This document shows positions 36,471 through 44,712 of a DNA stretch of 64,000 nt, piece by piece. A program made the translations under genes and the position numbers. The notes below the pieces were generated by a model. That model saw only the letters and a list, made by a program, of their open reading frames with translations, did no database searches and was not told the origin of the DNA. The stretch comes from Arthrobacter sp. CDRTa11 (GTDB taxonomy: Bacteria; Actinomycetota; Actinomycetes; Actinomycetales; Micrococcaceae), in contig NZ_CP044532.1 in NCBI RefSeq assembly GCF_026427775.1, positions 4,650,001 to 4,714,000 on the forward strand. The letters are read 5' to 3'. The stretch's first letter is position 1. Each line of letters starts with the position of its first letter.

Positions 36471-37586
36471 ATGCCTTACCTTCCCGAGACCCGCCGTGCC
36501 GTTGTGATTGAGGATGACCCGGACATCCGCGGGCTGCTGGTGCGGGTCCTGACCAAGCAGGGTTTCGAGGTCACCGAGGCGGCTGCGGGCTTGCCGGGCG
36601 TGGAGGAAGTCCGCAGAGCCAAGCCGGACCTAGTCACCCTGGATCTGAACCTGCCGGATCTTGACGGCCTTGAGGTCTGCAAGCTCCTTCGGGAATTTTC
36701 GGACGCCTTTATTGTGATGCTCACCGCCCGGACGGATGAACTGGACAAACTGACGGGGCTGGACAACGGTGCTGATGACTACATCAGCAAGCCGTTCAGC
36801 CCCCGGGAACTCCAGTCCCGGGTCAATGCGCTCTTCCGGCGCCGCCAGCCCACGGCGGTGGCGGACCCCGCCGCCCAGGATGAGCTGGCGCGGGCCACCG
36901 AGGTGCAGCTGAGCCTGCTGCCCAAGGAGGACGTCAGGGTGGACGGTTACGACCTCGCCGGGATGTTCCGCCCTTCCCGAAGCGTGGGCGGGGACTTCTA
37001 CGACTGGTACCGCACGCCTGATGGCCTGCACCTGACCTTCGCCGATGCCATGGGCAAGGGCATGGGAGCAGCCCTCATCGCTGCCACTGTGCGTGCCGTG
37101 ATGCGCTCCATGGGTCCTCTCACCAACCTGGACGAGGCCTTTACAGCCGCGAGCACTGCCATCGCCTCAGACCTCGATTCGTCCAGTTCCTTTGTGACCC
37201 TGTTCCATGCCCGCCTTGACGCCGTCTCCGGAACCGTCAGCTATGTCGACGCCGGCCATGGGCTTGCGCTGCACGTGGACGCCGGCGGGACGGCCCGCCG
37301 TCTTGCCTCCGGAGGCCCGCCGGTCGGGGCATGGGGCGGTTCAACCTGGCCGCAATCGGCACTGGTCCTGGCTCCGGGCGATTCCCTGGTGGTGGTGAGC
37401 GACGGCGTGCTGGATGTCTTTGATTCCGTGGAGGCGTTCACGGAAGCAGTGCTGCAGGCCACGCACGGCCAGGACTCCGCCGTCGCCGCCAGCGATGCCA
37501 TCCTGTCCCTGGCACCGGCGGAATCCGCAGACGATGACGTCACAGTGGTGGTGGTTCGGCGCCTTCCGGTGGCAGCCGGAGCGTGA
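36471..37586 (+). CDS. Response regulator with SpoIIE-type PP2C phosphatase domain (RsbU/RssB-like)
   Basis: 371 residues. Residues ~8-125 form a CheY receiver with acidic pair E14-D15-D16, phospho-Asp D58 ('LDLNLPDLDG'), Thr in 'MLTARTDE' and Lys in 'DDYISKPFSPRE'. Residues ~140-365 form a SpoIIE/RsbU PP2C phosphatase with metal ligands in 'SVGGDFYDW', 'FADAMGKGMGAAL', 'VVVSDGVLD' and 'ADDDVTVVVV'. It should dephosphorylate the STAS protein encoded at 39543 when its receiver is phosphorylated. TAATAGGAGC precedes the ATG. First gene of a four-gene operon; its stop overlaps the glycosyltransferase GTG. No histidine kinase is adjacent. Confidence 0.9.
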   Translation: MPYLPETRRAVVIEDDPDIRGLLVRVLTKQGFEVTEAAAGLPGVEEVRRAKPDLVTLDLNLPDLDGLEVCKLLREFSDAFIVMLTARTDELDKLTGLDNGADDYISKPFSPRELQSRVNALFRRRQPTAVADPAAQDELARATEVQLSLLPKEDVRVDGYDLAGMFRPSRSVGGDFYDWYRTPDGLHLTFADAMGKGMGAALIAATVRAVMRSMGPLTNLDEAFTAASTAIASDLDSSSSFVTLFHARLDAVSGTVSYVDAGHGLALHVDAGGTARRLASGGPPVGAWGGSTWPQSALVLAPGDSLVVVSDGVLDVFDSVEAFTEAVLQATHGQDSAVAASDAILSLAPAESADDDVTVVVVRRLPVAAGA

Positions 37587-39553
37587 CACGGTTCTGGACC
37601 CGCCTGATAGTAGTTCTGACGGTTGTCCTTGGCTTGAACTATGTGGCCTGGCGGTGGTCAGCCTCGCTGAACTGGGACGCGTGGTGGATCTCGGTTCCGC
37701 TGGTGATTGCAGAAACCTACAGCCTCATCGACGTCATGCTGTTTGGCATGACGGTGTGGAAACTGAAGCTGCGCAAGGGTGCTCCGGAGGCTCCCCGGGA
37801 TGCCACCGTGGACGTTTTCATCACCACCTACAACGAGCCGCTGGACATGGTGATGACCACGGCGCTGGCGGCCCAACGGATCCGCCACCCGCACAGCACC
37901 TGGATCCTGGACGACGGCTCGCGCGCGGAACTCAAAGCCCTCGCTGAGGAACACGGCCTGGGCTACGTCACGCGCAGCGAGGACTGGACCTCCAACTTTC
38001 CCCGGCACGCCAAGGCAGGCAACCTAAACAACGCGCTGATGCAGACGCACGGCGAATTCCTCCTGATCCTGGACGCGGACCAGATCCCCGAGCCGGACAT
38101 CCTGGAAAAAACCCTGGGCTACTTCAACAACCGCCGCGTGGCGCTGGTCCAGACCCCGCAGTACTTCAGCAACGTCCCTCCCTCAGACCCCTTGGGCAGC
38201 CAGGCTCCCCTGTTCTATGGCCCCATCCAGCAGGGCAAGGACGGCTGGAATGCGGCCTTCTTCTGTGGCTCCAACGCCATCCTGCGCCGTGAGGCCCTGA
38301 TGCAGCTGGGCCTGGTGGGCTATGTCAAGGAGACCGAAAAGAGCATCCGGCGGGCCTTGGCGGCGTCGCGGTCGGCCATCAGGCAGGCCAGGAAATCGGC
38401 GGACATGGAATCGCCGCTGGTGGCCCAGGTGCTGGACGAGGTCCAGGTGGCCACTCTGGAAGCCCAGCAGGAACTGGACAACGGGGCCCCGCTGGGCGAA
38501 ATCACGTACCGGGTCCGGCGCCGCGTGGACCAGGCCGTCCAGGCCCTCGTCATGGCTGACGTTTCGGCCCTCCAGGCGGATCTTGAGGAGATCGCCGCCA
38601 TGGAGCTCGCACATGTTGGCGAAGCCGGCGTACCGGTGGTGGCCGATGACGCCGTGAAGCGGATGGCAGCCCGCGACTGGTCTCCGCTGGGCGCACTGGA
38701 ATCCGTGCAGGCAGTGCTGGACGCGCTGTCCGTGGAACGGAATGACGAGGCGCAGCCCGTGATGCCGCTCGCCACCATTTCCGTCACCGAGGACATGGCC
38801 ACGGCCATGCGCATGCACTCGATGGGCTGGGAGAGTGTTTACCACCACGAGATCCTTGCCTACGGGCTGGCGCCGGAAGACCTCAAGACCATGCTGACCC
38901 AGCGGCTCCGCTGGGCACAGGGAACCATCCAGGTAATGCTGCGGGAAAACCCGTTGGTCCAGCGCGGCCTCAAGATTGGCCAGCGCCTGATGTACTTCGC
39001 CACCATGTGGACCTACCTCAGCGGATACGCGGCCATCATCTACTTCGCAGCCCCCATCATCTACCTCCTGGTGGGAACCCTGCCGGTAATCAGCCTGAGC
39101 ACGGACTTCTTTATCCGCTTCATCCCCTTCATGGTGGTGAACCAGCTGCTGTTTGCCGTTGCCGGCCGCGGAATCAGCACCTGGCGCGGCCAGCAGTACA
39201 GCCTGGCGCTGTTTCCCACCTGGATCAAGGCCTGCTCGACGGCGGCCCGGAATGTCTGGTTCGGACGTCCCCTGGGGTTCGCCGTCACGCCCAAGTCGCG
39301 CCAAAGCGGCGGTCCCTCCTGGAGCCTGATCCGGCCACAGATCGTGGTGTCCGCACTCCTGGCGGTGGCCGCCGTCGTCGGCCTGGTGCGGCTCGCCGCG
39401 GGACTGGCCGAGCCGCTAGGCACGCTGGTCAACGTTGCCTGGGTTATTTTTGACCTGGCGGTGATGAGCGTCCTGGTCCAGGCCGTTCGGTACAAGGGGT
39501 TTGAACCCGTTCCGCAAGCAGAGCCTGAAGAGAGGAAATCCGGTGGAGTTTAG
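37583..39553 (+). CDS. Membrane glycosyltransferase family 2 (cellulose-synthase-like) with large insertion
   Basis: 656 residues. Two N-terminal membrane helices, then a GT2 domain: 'VDVFITTYNEPLDMV', 'WILDDGS', DAD at 164-166, 'FFCGSNAILRREAL' (C228), TED at 402-404 and QRLRW at 440-444, followed by four to five membrane helices. The order is that of processive BcsA-like synthases of exopolysaccharide. Between GSN and TED the distance is ~170 residues instead of about 25, from a helical insertion rich in Ala/Gln/Glu with no obvious domain. GTGA overlap with the phosphatase gene; the STAS gene starts inside its 3' end. No PilZ domain; control by the partner switch is inferred from the operon. 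Product unknown. Confidence 0.88.
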   Translation: MTRFWTRLIVVLTVVLGLNYVAWRWSASLNWDAWWISVPLVIAETYSLIDVMLFGMTVWKLKLRKGAPEAPRDATVDVFITTYNEPLDMVMTTALAAQRIRHPHSTWILDDGSRAELKALAEEHGLGYVTRSEDWTSNFPRHAKAGNLNNALMQTHGEFLLILDADQIPEPDILEKTLGYFNNRRVALVQTPQYFSNVPPSDPLGSQAPLFYGPIQQGKDGWNAAFFCGSNAILRREALMQLGLVGYVKETEKSIRRALAASRSAIRQARKSADMESPLVAQVLDEVQVATLEAQQELDNGAPLGEITYRVRRRVDQAVQALVMADVSALQADLEEIAAMELAHVGEAGVPVVADDAVKRMAARDWSPLGALESVQAVLDALSVERNDEAQPVMPLATISVTEDMATAMRMHSMGWESVYHHEILAYGLAPEDLKTMLTQRLRWAQGTIQVMLRENPLVQRGLKIGQRLMYFATMWTYLSGYAAIIYFAAPIIYLLVGTLPVISLSTDFFIRFIPFMVVNQLLFAVAGRGISTWRGQQYSLALFPTWIKACSTAARNVWFGRPLGFAVTPKSRQSGGPSWSLIRPQIVVSALLAVAAVVGLVRLAAGLAEPLGTLVNVAWVIFDLAVMSVLVQAVRYKGFEPVPQAEPEERKSGGV

Positions 39554-39875
39554 CTACGAAATCAAGGACTCGTATGCGGAGGTGAAGGCCGACGGGCGGC
39601 TCAACATGGTGTCCGCGCCCAAGCTCCGCGAGTTTGTCACGGACGTCATCGCGGGCGGGTCCAACAGGATTGTTGTCAACCTGGAAAACACCGCCTTTAT
39701 GGATTCCTCCGGGCTGGGGGCCCTGATCGGCTGTCTCAAGGCAGCCCGCCAGGCGGGCGGGGACCTTCGGATCGCCGCTGTCCAGCCGCAGGTGAAGATG
39801 GTGCTTGAGCTGACCAGCATGGACCGGGTGCTTACCTCCTACACTTCCCCGGAGGAGGCGTTCGGCAATGACTGA
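39543..39875 (+). CDS. STAS-domain anti-sigma-factor antagonist
   Basis: 110 residues from the GTG at 39543, which is preceded by AGAGGAAA and overlaps the glycosyltransferase stop. The whole protein is one STAS domain: 'YAEVKADGRLNMVSAPKLREFV', then the phospho-serine loop 'FMDSSGLGALIG' (S55/S56), as in SpoIIAA and RsbV. In partner switching the kinase RsbW phosphorylates this Ser and a PP2C removes the phosphate. Here the PP2C and the RsbW-like protein flank it in one operon. Which target it releases is open: a sigma factor, or the glycosyltransferase itself. Confidence 0.9.
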   Translation: MEFSYEIKDSYAEVKADGRLNMVSAPKLREFVTDVIAGGSNRIVVNLENTAFMDSSGLGALIGCLKAARQAGGDLRIAAVQPQVKMVLELTSMDRVLTSYTSPEEAFGND

Positions 39876-40290
39876 AATCCTGGCCCACAGCAGCTTCCGC
39901 GGATTGGCCACTGGAGAGGCCATCGATTCGATCCATGATCACTTGGATGGGCTCTGGGCAGATGCTCCCTTCGTCCAGGACATGGACCAGATGACGTTCA
40001 CAACCGCCGTGATCGAGGCCGCCACCAACATCGTCCAGCACGCTGAACCGGCGAAGGAACTGGCGGTTGAGCTGGGGGTGGACATCAGCGTACAGGCGGC
40101 ACTCCTGCAGGCGCGGGTCAGCGCCTTCAACGCCAAACCGCCGTTCGGACCCATGGAACCGGGAGTGCCGGACGATGAATCGGAGTCCGGCCGCGGGCTC
40201 GCCCTGATCCAGGCACTGGTGACTACTGTGACGTTCGAGCGCCAGGACGGCACGAACACCTGGATCCTGTCCCGGTCGTCCCAAGGCTAA
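39868..40290 (+). CDS. RsbW-like ATP-binding protein (anti-sigma/serine kinase type)
   Basis: 140 residues of the GHKL/HATPase_c2 fold. N box 'AVIEAATNIVQHAEPAKEL' and G2-like 'SGRGLALIQAL' are present. The G1 box, usually DxGxxF(D)P, here reads 'AFNAKPPFGP': the Asp that holds adenine and the following Gly are replaced. ATP binding may thus be weak, or the protein may act as a binding switch only. Overlaps the STAS gene by eight bases. No sigma factor gene lies in the window to serve as partner. Confidence 0.85.
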   Translation: MTEILAHSSFRGLATGEAIDSIHDHLDGLWADAPFVQDMDQMTFTTAVIEAATNIVQHAEPAKELAVELGVDISVQAALLQARVSAFNAKPPFGPMEPGVPDDESESGRGLALIQALVTTVTFERQDGTNTWILSRSSQG

Positions 40291-40386
40291 GTTCCAGGAC
40301 TCAGCCCAAAGGGCCGAACTGGAACGCCGTTGCCTTGACAGCCTGTATCGCCGTCAGCTTCACTATTACGTATGCTGAAATAACAG

Positions 40387-40401
40387 TTCCATGATGCGGA
40401 A
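40387..40401 (+). promoter_or_regulatory. IclR-like operator TTCCATGATGCGGAA before uraD
   Basis: The 15-mer TTCCATGATGCGGAA matches the site TTCCACAAAGCGGAA at 25691-25705 in TTCCA...GCGGAA. A TATGCT -10-like hexamer at 40371-40376 would place the transcription start on it. Next to it a perfect 7-bp inverted repeat GGTTTCC (40402-40408) / GGAAACC (40422-40428) could be a second half of the control region. Confidence 0.55.
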
Positions 40402-40496
40402 GGTTTCCTTGCTGTAAACCTGGAAACCGTCGGATAACCGGCCCTCCGCATAGCCGTCACCATGGATGCCAGCACCGTCACATGAGGAACAGCAGC

Positions 40497-40994
40497 ATGA
40501 AGCTTGCCGAATTCAACAGCGTGGAACCCTCACGCGCCAGGGACGTCCTGAAGCCCTGCATCGACGTCGGGCGCTGGGTGGAGGCCGTCACGGCCGCACG
40601 TCCCTTTCCGTCCAAGGCCTCCCTCCTGGAGTTTGCTTCCCAGGCGGCTGAGCCGTTCACGCCGGCAGAGGTGGAAGCCGCCCTGGCCCACCACCCGCGG
40701 ATCGGCGACCGGCCCACCGCCAGCACTGCGGAAGCCTCCATGTCCCGTTCCGAACAGGCCGGAGTGGACCCGTCGGACTCCGGCGTTGCCGAAGCACTCG
40801 CCCGGGGCAATCGCGACTACGAGGAGAAGTTCGGCAGGGTCTTCCTGATCCGGGCCGCCGGAAGAACCGCCCCTGAAATCCTGGCGGCCCTCGAATCCCG
40901 CTTGTCCAACTCCCCCAGTGAAGAAGACACGATTGTGGCCCAGCAGCTGCGCGAAATAGCCCTGCTGCGGCTTGAAGGAGTGATCAGCGAATGA
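40497..40994 (+). CDS. uraD: 2-oxo-4-hydroxy-4-carboxy-5-ureidoimidazoline decarboxylase
   Basis: 165 residues of the OHCU decarboxylase family. The catalytic 'HHPRIGDRP' motif (His) and 'NRDYEEKFGRVFLIRAAGRT' segment are intact, and the length is normal. It performs the last step from urate to S-allantoin. ATG at 40497 has AGGAA upstream; an earlier ATG at 40482 lies in that site. Coupled by ATGA to the hydroxyisourate hydrolase gene. Urate oxidase is not in the window. Confidence 0.92.
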   Translation: MKLAEFNSVEPSRARDVLKPCIDVGRWVEAVTAARPFPSKASLLEFASQAAEPFTPAEVEAALAHHPRIGDRPTASTAEASMSRSEQAGVDPSDSGVAEALARGNRDYEEKFGRVFLIRAAGRTAPEILAALESRLSNSPSEEDTIVAQQLREIALLRLEGVISE

Positions 40995-41329
40995 ACCCGT
41001 CCCATGTCACCACCCATGTCCTAGATACCGGCGCCGGACGTCCGGCGGCGGGAGTCGCCGTCGTGCTTTACCAGCACGACGGCGGAGGCTGGCAGGAGCT
41101 GGCCCGTTCGGCAACTGATGCGGACGGCCGGGCGAAAGACCTGGGGCCAGAGTCGCTGGCAGCCGGGCGGTACCGCCTGAACTTTGCAACCGGCGACTAC
41201 TACGCCGGGCTAGGCACGGCTACGTTCTTCCCTGAGGTGGACCTGGTGTTCGAGGTGACCGGCGCCGAGCACTACCACGTGCCGCTGCTGCTGAGCCCGT
41301 TCGCCTACTCCACGTACCGCGGCAGCTAA
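40991..41329 (+). CDS. 5-hydroxyisourate hydrolase
   Basis: 112 residues, transthyretin-like. The N-terminal 'VTTHVLDTGAGRPAAGVAVVL' and the C-terminal signature 'LLLSPFAYSTYRGS' (YRGS ending) are diagnostic. It hydrolyses 5-hydroxyisourate to OHCU, the substrate of the uraD product encoded just upstream. Overlaps that gene by four bases. A long inverted repeat follows the stop. Confidence 0.95.
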   Translation: MNPSHVTTHVLDTGAGRPAAGVAVVLYQHDGGGWQELARSATDADGRAKDLGPESLAAGRYRLNFATGDYYAGLGTATFFPEVDLVFEVTGAEHYHVPLLLSPFAYSTYRGS

Positions 41330-41335
41330 CCCCCT

Positions 41336-41398
41336 GAGCTTTTGTCCAGATACGGCGGGTTGGAACGGCTTAAAGTCGCCAGATCCGGACAAAAACTC
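41336..41398. repeat. Long inverted repeat (GAGTTTTTGTCCA family) after the hydroxyisourate hydrolase gene
   Basis: GAGCTTTTGTCCAGATACGGCG (41336-41357) faces GAGTTTTTGTCCGGATCTGGCG read on the other strand (41377-41398): 18 of 22 positions pair by identity. The left arm shares GTCCAGATACGGCG with the palindrome at 27514. Likely terminator of the uraD unit. Confidence 0.8.
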
Positions 41399-41419
41399 CA
41401 GGGCAGTAGGCTTGATGGC

Positions 41420-41734
41420 ATGTCTTTTGAAGAAACCCCCGCTGAGCGCCGCGACGTAACCGTACGGCGGGCACCCAGATACGTACCCTTCCTGATTCTG
41501 GGCGCACTTATTGGTGTTGCCGCTGCGGCTGTGGTGGCGTACGCGCTGCCCGGCGACGCAAGCTTCGACAGGGGTTCGGTGTTCGGCTTCTTCCTGGTGA
41601 TGTTCGGGGCGTTCGGTGCGATCCTGGGTGCAGCAACCGCCCTGGTCCTGGACCGGCGGAGTGTCAAGCGCCAGCAACGCGCCGTTGTGGAGGCCGTTCC
41701 GGACTCGGAACCTGACGACGGCACACAGCCGTAA
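41420..41734 (+). CDS. Hypothetical two-helix membrane protein
   Basis: 104 residues with two membrane helices (YVPFLILGALIGVAAAAVVAY and FGFFLVMFGAFGAILGAATALVL) and a charged tail. The ATG at 41420 begins this sequence; the upstream frame is read-through over the inverted repeat. TAGGCT ends seven bases before the ATG and no ribosome site is visible, so the transcript may be leaderless. It lies 69 bases before purF. Function unknown. Confidence 0.7.
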   Translation: MSFEETPAERRDVTVRRAPRYVPFLILGALIGVAAAAVVAYALPGDASFDRGSVFGFFLVMFGAFGAILGAATALVLDRRSVKRQQRAVVEAVPDSEPDDGTQP

Positions 41735-41788
41735 CCGCAATCACACACAGTCACAAAGGACCGGGCGGAAAAGTCTTACCCCATATCG

Positions 41789-41797
41789 TGAGATAAT
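41789..41797 (+). promoter_or_regulatory. Extended -10 promoter of a leaderless purF transcript
   Basis: TG-A-GATAAT (41789-41797), an extended -10, ends exactly six bases before the purF GTG at 41804. No ribosome site lies between. Transcription from this promoter would begin on the start codon. Confidence 0.6.
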
Positions 41798-41803
41798 CGA
41801 CCA

Positions 41804-43486
41804 GTGGCACGCGGCGATGGAAAACTTTCTCATGATCTTCTCCCTGGCGAAAAAGGCCCTCAGGACGCTTGCGGCGTTTTTGGGGTCTGGGCACCAGGTG
41901 AAGAAGTAGCAAAACTCACCTACTACGGGCTGTATGCACTGCAGCACCGCGGTCAGGAGTCGGCTGGTATTGCCACCAGCGACGGCAAGCGGATCAACGT
42001 CTACAAGGACATGGGACTCGTTTCCCAGGTCTTCGACGAGACCACGCTGAACACCCTGACCGGGCACCTGGCGGTGGGACACTGCCGCTACTCCACCACC
42101 GGAGCCAGCCACTGGGCCAACGCCCAGCCCACGCTCGGCGCCACCAGCACCGGCACCGTGGCCCTGGCGCACAACGGCAACCTGACCAACACCGCCGAGC
42201 TCAACGCCATGATCATGGAGCGCAACGGCGGCCAGCTCAGCGGCGAAATGAAGCAGGGCAACACCTCAGACACCGCACTGGTCACGGCATTGCTGGAAGG
42301 CGAGGAGGGCAAGACCCTCGAACAGACCGCCATCGAGCTGCTTCCCAAGATCAAGGGCGGCTTCTGCTTCGTCTTTATGGACGAGGGCACCCTCTACGCT
42401 GCCCGCGACACTTATGGCATCCGCCCGCTGGTACTGGGCCGGCTGGAACGCGGCTGGGTGGTGGCCTCCGAGCAATCCGCGCTCGCCACCGTGGGCGCCA
42501 GCTTCATCCGTGAAATCGAACCCGGCGAATTCATCGCCATCGACGAGGACGGCGTGCGCTCCCAGCGCTTCGCGGAGCCGACGCCGGCGGGTTGCGTTTT
42601 CGAGTACGTTTACCTGGCCCGTCCGGACGCCGCCATCGCCGGCCGCTCTGTCTACGAGTCCCGCGTTGAGATGGGCCGCCAGCTGGCCCGCGAAAACACC
42701 CAGGTTGCGGACATCGTCATTCCCGTCCCGGAATCCGGCACGCCGGCCGCGGTGGGCTACGCCGAGGAATCCGGCATCCCGTTTGCGCACGGCTTCGTCA
42801 AGAACTCCTACGTGGGCCGCACCTTCATCCAGCCCTCCCAGACGCTCCGCCAGCTGGGCATCCGGCTCAAGCTGAACGCCCTGGAATCCGTCATCCGCGG
42901 CAAGCGTGTGGTGGTGGTGGACGACTCCATCGTCCGCGGCAACACGCAGCGGGCGATTGTCCGGATGCTCCGTGAAGCCGGTGCGGCAGCAGTCCACGTC
43001 AAGATCTCCTCCCCGCCGGTGCAGTGGCCCTGCTTCTACGGCATCGACTTCGCTTCCCGCGCCGAACTGATCGCCAACGGCGCCACCATCGAGGAAATCT
43101 CGCAGGCGATTGGCGCCGATTCCCTCGCCTATATCTCCGAAGACGGCATGATCGGCGCCACCCAGCAGCCGCGTGAACGCCTCTGCACCGCATGCTTCAC
43201 CGGCAAGTACCCCATTGAGCTCCCCGGCTCGGACAAACTGGGCAAGAACCTGCTGGAGCGCACAGACCTTGGCGGGCTCCCGCCGTCGCCCTCTGCCCTG
43301 CCCGGCGAAACAGCGGCCCTGCTGGTGCCCGCCGTCGGTGACGGCGAGGATCCGGCCAACAAGCGCGGCGCCACAGGCTGCGACCCCGGACCGGACTCCG
43401 AGTTCGAGAACCTGCTGACCGAGGCAGACCTTGTTCCAGACGTACACGTAGCCACCATCGGCGCTGACAAGAAAGAGTCACTATGA
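41804..43486 (+). CDS. purF: Amidophosphoribosyltransferase
   Basis: 560 residues. A short propeptide ends before the N-terminal nucleophile Cys23 in 'DACGVFGVWAPGEE', followed by the Ntn glutaminase domain (AVGHCRYSTTGASHWANAQP). The phosphoribosyl transferase part has the PRPP loop 'VVVVDDSIVRGNTQR'; the Cys residues of the family's [4Fe-4S] site are represented in 'ERLCTACFTGKYP'. It starts purine synthesis by making phosphoribosylamine from PRPP and glutamine. GTG start with leaderless promoter. Its last codons overlap purM by four bases. The C-terminal ~60 residues are a Pro/Asp-rich extension usual in this group. Confidence 0.96.
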   Translation: MARGDGKLSHDLLPGEKGPQDACGVFGVWAPGEEVAKLTYYGLYALQHRGQESAGIATSDGKRINVYKDMGLVSQVFDETTLNTLTGHLAVGHCRYSTTGASHWANAQPTLGATSTGTVALAHNGNLTNTAELNAMIMERNGGQLSGEMKQGNTSDTALVTALLEGEEGKTLEQTAIELLPKIKGGFCFVFMDEGTLYAARDTYGIRPLVLGRLERGWVVASEQSALATVGASFIREIEPGEFIAIDEDGVRSQRFAEPTPAGCVFEYVYLARPDAAIAGRSVYESRVEMGRQLARENTQVADIVIPVPESGTPAAVGYAEESGIPFAHGFVKNSYVGRTFIQPSQTLRQLGIRLKLNALESVIRGKRVVVVDDSIVRGNTQRAIVRMLREAGAAAVHVKISSPPVQWPCFYGIDFASRAELIANGATIEEISQAIGADSLAYISEDGMIGATQQPRERLCTACFTGKYPIELPGSDKLGKNLLERTDLGGLPPSPSALPGETAALLVPAVGDGEDPANKRGATGCDPGPDSEFENLLTEADLVPDVHVATIGADKKESL

Positions 43487-44649
43487 CTTCCGCAACCCCC
43501 GCCGCCGGCAACCTCTCCAACCCGGCCGGCGGCATCACTTATGCCTCCGCGGGCGTTGACGTTGAAGCCGGCGACCGCGCCGTTGAGCTGATGAAGGGCG
43601 CCGTCAAGGCAACCCACAACTCATCCGTGATTGGTGGCGTGGGCGGCTTCGCCGGACTGTACGACGTCTCCAGGCTGCTGACCTACAAGCGCCCGCTCCT
43701 GGCCACGTCCACCGACGGCGTGGGCACCAAGGTTGCCATTGCGCAGGCCATGGACATCCACGACACCATCGGGTTTGACCTGGTGGGCATGGTGGTGGAC
43801 GACATCGTGGTGGTTGGCGCCGAGCCGCTCTACATGACCGACTACATCGCCTGCGGCAAGGTGGTCCCGGAGCGCATCGCTGACATTGTCCGCGGCATCG
43901 CAGCGGCCTGCTCCGTTGCCGGTACCGCCCTGGTGGGCGGCGAGACCGCCGAGCACCCCGGCCTGCTGGGCGAGCACGAATACGACGTCGCGGGCGCCGC
44001 CACCGGCGTTGTCGAGGCTGATGCCCTGCTGGGCCCGGACCGTGTCCGCGCCGGCGACGTTGTGATCGGCATGGCGTCCTCCGGCCTGCACTCCAACGGC
44101 TACTCCCTGGTCCGCCGGGTCATCAACCACGCCGGCTGGGCCCTGGACCGCCAGGTTTCCGAGCTCGGCCGCACGCTGGGCGAAGAACTCCTGGAACCCA
44201 CCCGCGTTTACGCCGCCGACTGCCTTGACCTGGCCCGCACCTTCCCGGTAACTGGCGGCTCGGGCGCTGCCGTGCACGGCTTCAGCCACGTCACCGGCGG
44301 CGGCCTGGCAGCCAACCTGGCACGGGTGCTTCCGCAGGGCCTGGTGGCCACCGTTGACCGCGCCACGTGGGAGCTGCCGGCCATCTTCAAGCTGGTCTCT
44401 GAGCTGGGCAACGTCCCGCTGGCAGACCTGGAGCGCACCCTGAACCTAGGCGTCGGCATGGTGGCCATTGTGTCCCCGGAAGCTGCCGATGCCGCCGTAG
44501 CGCGCCTGAACGACCGCGGCCTGCCGTCCTGGATCATGGGCACGGTGACCGCGGATTCGGACTCCATCCTCAAGTCCGGCCCGGACTACATCCAAGGTGC
44601 CAAGGGAGTGGACGGCGGCGCTGTCCGCCTGGTCAACGCCTACGCTTAA
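43483..44649 (+). CDS. purM: Phosphoribosylformylglycinamidine cyclo-ligase
   Basis: 388 residues, ATP-dependent AIR synthetase. 'GGFAGLYDV', 'LLATSTDGVGTKVAIAQ', 'GFDLVGMVVDDIVVVGAEPLYMTDYIA' and 'GETAEHPGL' (ATP and substrate segments) are present, as is 'GLHSNGYSLVRRV'. It converts FGAM to AIR. Directly coupled to purF. A strong hairpin follows the stop. Confidence 0.96.
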   Translation: MTSATPAAGNLSNPAGGITYASAGVDVEAGDRAVELMKGAVKATHNSSVIGGVGGFAGLYDVSRLLTYKRPLLATSTDGVGTKVAIAQAMDIHDTIGFDLVGMVVDDIVVVGAEPLYMTDYIACGKVVPERIADIVRGIAAACSVAGTALVGGETAEHPGLLGEHEYDVAGAATGVVEADALLGPDRVRAGDVVIGMASSGLHSNGYSLVRRVINHAGWALDRQVSELGRTLGEELLEPTRVYAADCLDLARTFPVTGGSGAAVHGFSHVTGGGLAANLARVLPQGLVATVDRATWELPAIFKLVSELGNVPLADLERTLNLGVGMVAIVSPEAADAAVARLNDRGLPSWIMGTVTADSDSILKSGPDYIQGAKGVDGGAVRLVNAYA

Positions 44650-44656
44650 CCCTGAG

Positions 44657-44712
44657 CGAGTGCTCCGTAACGGCCCTTTAGAACAGTCATAAGGGCCGCT
44701 ACGGAGCACTCG
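44657..44712 (+). terminator. Long hairpin terminator after purM
   Basis: 22-bp inverted repeat with one mismatch (44657-44678 with 44691-44712), 12-base loop. Two sides read CGAGTGCTCCGT...; very stable. Confidence 0.8.
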
